The notes under the pieces were generated by a model, which saw nothing but the letters and a program-made list of their open reading frames with translations, did no database searches and was not told the origin of the DNA. A DNA stretch of 11,096 bases from Camillea tinctor (Eukaryota > Ascomycota > Sordariomycetes > Xylariales > Xylariaceae): NCBI GenBank assembly GCA_022578605.1, contig MU394201.1:1-11096 (forward strand), in the 5' to 3' direction. Below, piece after piece: positions 8,559-11,096 of the stretch. A program made the position numbers and the translations under genes. Numbering within the stretch: position 1 is the stretch's first letter; each line of letters starts with the position of its first letter.

Positions 8559-10089
8559 ATCTACACTTAACTTTTATATTTTTATAGCACTATAGTATAA
8601 ATATATAAAGCATATATAAGTAATAAGTAATAAATAGTAATAAATAATATAACAGTATTTATATTTACATTTATAGCTTAAATTTTTTTTTTTTTAATAA
8701 ATTATATTAATAAAGTAAGTTTTTATTAATTTTTTAATAATATATATTGTTTTATATTAATAAAAACTTAATATTTATGCTTTTTAATTAATTTTAAATT
8801 AAATAGTAATAATTTTATTTATATAAAGCTTAATTTAAATAAGTTACATTTTTATTTATATTATATATAATTATATAAACTTATATAAAGCTAATTAACT
8901 ATATATAAATTTAATTTTTTTTATAATAATTAATAGCATATAAAAGTAAATTTATATAAAAATTTACTTTTAAAAATAAAGCTATATAAATTAATATAGT
9001 TTAAAATAAAATTAATAAAAAATTAAATAATTTTAATTAAATATTAAACGACTTTTTATAATTTTAATTAATTATAATTAATAATATAAAATTAATTACT
9101 TAATAAATTTATAATAATAAAAGCTTATATAATTAAATTTAAAACTAATTAAATAACTTTTTTTTTTAATTTAACTTTAAAAGTATTTAAATAATTTTAT
9201 ATTTATAACTATAATAACGTTTAAATTATTATTAAATTAAAATAAATTAATATAAACTTATATAAACTTATATAAAATTTAATAAAATTATTATAAATTA
9301 TTTAATGTTTATATAAACTTAAGTTATACTATTTTAAAAGTTTTTAAATTATTTTAATTTTAAACTTATTTTAATAATAATAAATATTAACTATTATAAG
9401 CTATTTTATTTTTAATAAGTTTAATTTAAACTTATATAAATAATATATAAGTTTAAAGTTAATTAAATTAAATATAGTTTATGTTTATATTAGCTTAAAG
9501 TTTTTTTATTAAGCTTATATAAATTATTAATTTTATTTTATAGCTTTATTTTGCTTTTTTTATAAAAGTATTAAGCTTAATTATGCTTATATAAATTTAT
9601 TTATATATTTATATTATTGTATAAAAAATAAAAAAATTAAAGCAGTTAAAAGTAAAAAAAAACAAGTTATTACGGCTTTAGTTAATATTAATATTAATAT
9701 TAATAAAAACGTTTTTATAAGTTTTAATAATTATATATTTATATAAATTACTATATATTAATTTAAGCTTTAACGTAATTAAATTAAAAGTAAGTTTAAT
9801 TATTATAAAATTAAAAGTATTTTTTATAAATATGCTTAAAAAAACTAAAAATTATACAGTTAAATATAAAAAAAGTTAAAATAATATAAAGTTTTACAAT
9901 ATTTTTTTATAATTTTATTAATTAATATAAATTTATATAATAAAATATAATATTTTTTAAAAGTTAATTTTATAAAATTTAATAGTTTATAGCGTTATTT
10001 TTTAATTTATTAAGTTTATATAACTTTATTTTAAAAGTTTTATAATTGTAAAAAGTTTTTTAATTTTTTTTTTAATTTTTTTTTAATTT
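8535..10089. other. A/T-rich gene-free tract, first part (probably RIP-degraded repeats)
   Basis: About 1.55 kb with no open frame of note. In 8701-9000 I count 22 G or C in 300 bases. CpA and TpG are rare there (two each); most remaining C stands before T (AGCTT, ACTT), the pattern left when RIP turns CpA into TpA. The nonamer CTTATATAA recurs seven times on the + strand (starts 8880, 9124, 9257, 9267, 9431, 9514, 9586), suggesting an old repeated unit. The original element cannot be identified. Confidence 0.75.
9682..9705. repeat. Short (TTAATA)4 microsatellite
   Basis: Four perfect tandem copies of the hexamer TTAATA lie inside the A/T tract. It follows the somewhat less A/T-rich segment TATTACGGCTTTAG. 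Confidence 0.75.
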
Positions 10090-10149
10090 TTTAATGCAAA
10101 ATGTAGCAGTATAAGGTAGTATTATAAGTATGTAAAAAAATGAAAAAGT

Positions 10150-10190
10150 GCAACATTAAATGTGCAGCTGCGCTGCACATTAAATGTTGC
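10150..10190. repeat. Inverted repeat, 19-bp arms with 3-nt loop
   Basis: The arms are 10150-10168 and 10172-10190, with loop TGC. Eighteen of nineteen positions pair. The centre GCAGCTGCGCTGC is G/C-rich, unlike its surroundings. Each arm also contains ACATTAAATGT, a small palindrome with an unpaired central A, so alternative hairpins are possible. Confidence 0.85.
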
Positions 10191-10208
10191 TATTTTTTTA
10201 TTTTATTT

Positions 10209-10226
10209 ACTAGTGCTAGTACTAGT
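10209..10226. repeat. Near-palindrome ACTAGTGCTAGTACTAGT
   Basis: This 18-bp sequence matches its own reverse complement at 16 of 18 positions and is built from ACTAGT, GCTAGT and ACTAGT. It is the second of three palindromic elements within 120 bp. Confidence 0.7.
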
Positions 10227-10248
10227 CTTTATTTTATTTTATTTATGT

Positions 10249-10265
10249 GGGGTGCTATGCACCCC
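10249..10265. repeat. Perfect 7-bp hairpin, GGGGTGC-TAT-GCACCCC
   Basis: Seven G/C-rich base pairs close a TAT loop inside otherwise almost pure A/T DNA. A transcription-terminator role is not implied, because no gene lies near. Confidence 0.8.
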
Positions 10266-10289
10266 TTAATATACAGTAATTGCATTATT

Positions 10290-10995
10290 TTTTTAATTTT
10301 TTTTAATTTTTTTTAAATAAATTAATAAATTAATAAAATAAAAATTATATTAATATTATTATAAAAATTTATAATAAATTTAAAATTTAAAAGTTTTTTA
10401 ATATTTAAATAATATTAAACACTTTAAAAAATTTATATAAAAATTATTTTTAATAAATTATTTATAAAGTAATATTTATTAATTTAAAAAAAATAAAAAT
10501 AAAAAATGTAATTTATAATATTATAATTTAAATAAATTATAATAAAAATTTATATAAATAAAAATATTAAAGTATTTATAATTTAAAATATAAAATTAAA
10601 ATTAAAAAAAATTAAATATTTTAAAAGTTTAAATTTAAATTTAAAAATTTTAAAAATAAACTTTTTAATATTTATTTAAAATTAATAAATTTTTATTAAA
10701 AACATTATAAATATATAAAATAACTTAAATATTTAAAATTTTTTAATATTATTATTTTATTTAAATAATAAATTATTAATATAATAAAAACTTTAAAATT
10801 TTTTTAAATTTATAAAATTATTATAATTATAAATAAATAAATAATTAATAATAAATAAATAAATAAATAATAAAAAATATAAATTTAACTTTATTTTATT
10901 AAATTTTAAAAACTTTTATTTATATTTTAAATTAATAATAACTTTATTTATTAATTTTAATTAAAAATAAAGTTATAATTTTTAATAAAAAACTT
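10290..10995. other. A/T tract, second part, nearly devoid of G+C
   Basis: I count 8 G or C in 10441-10800 (360 bases), and none at all in 10792-10888. It lacks the CTTATATAA motif of the first part. Short AAAT runs occur near 10850-10870. No gene can be supported. The composition is more extreme than in the first part, so the two parts probably differ in origin or degree of decay. Confidence 0.75.
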
Positions 10996-11096
10996 ATTAA
11001 ATTATTAAATTATTAAATTATTAAATTATTAAATTATTAAATTATTAAATTATTAAATTATTAAATTATTAAATTATTAAATTATTAAATTATTAA
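10996..11096. repeat. Tandem octanucleotide repeat (ATTAAATT)n
   Basis: The 8-bp unit ATTAAATT repeats without interruption for 101 bp, about 12.6 copies, and runs off the window. All copies are identical, in contrast to the decayed sequence before it. Confidence 0.95.

Noticed and set aside
10249..10265. Helitron 3' end (hairpin followed by CTRR)
   Set aside because: The hairpin is followed by CTTA, which does not fit CTRR, and no matching 5' end or helicase is seen.
10150..10268. CRISPR-like repeat cluster
   Set aside because: The palindromes differ from one another, spacing is irregular, no direct-repeat array exists, and the DNA is fungal.
8535..11096. Mitochondrial DNA inserted in the nucleus
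   Set aside because: The A/T content and G/C hairpins invite the idea, but no mitochondrial gene, tRNA or rRNA fragment is visible. RIP-degraded repeats explain the first part more simply.

Overview
The window looks like nuclear DNA of a filamentous ascomycete (Pezizomycotina). The introns are short (about 60-160 nt) with GT..AG ends and fungal CTRAY branch points. The four encoded proteins read as typical ascomycete members of their families. The gene block borders an extremely A/T-rich tract with few CpA/TpG dinucleotides, as repeat-induced point mutation (RIP) produces. I cannot name the species.

Layout. Positions 1-100 are an A/T-leaning edge that ends in a transposon-end-like repeat. 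Four protein genes follow in two facing pairs. On the + strand are an intronless PI-specific phospholipase C (376-2115) and a heavily spliced secreted DUF1996 protein (2680-4375; 9 exons by my model, two of only 12 and 10 nt). On the - strand are a flavin-linked oxidoreductase of the BBE/FAD-PCMH type (6317 to 4726; 3 exons) and a BCS1-like mitochondrial AAA chaperone (8270 to 6921; no introns). At 8512-8558 the repeat of the left edge recurs in inverse orientation. From about 8535 to the end there is no gene. That tract has a first part at about 7% G+C (22 of 300 bases counted in 8701-9000), a palindrome-rich island (about 10090-10290), and a last part at about 2% (8 of 360 in 10441-10800). 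It ends in an 8-bp tandem repeat that runs off the window.

Function. The four genes do not form an obvious pathway: lipid signalling, a secreted protein of unknown role, a soluble flavin oxidase and respiratory complex III assembly. They look like an ordinary gene island between degraded repeats. The most notable points are the micro-exon gene model, the inverted repeat pair with C-to-T differences bracketing the island, and the internal structure of the A/T tract. I found no RNA genes, no CRISPR array and no convincing new multi-gene system.
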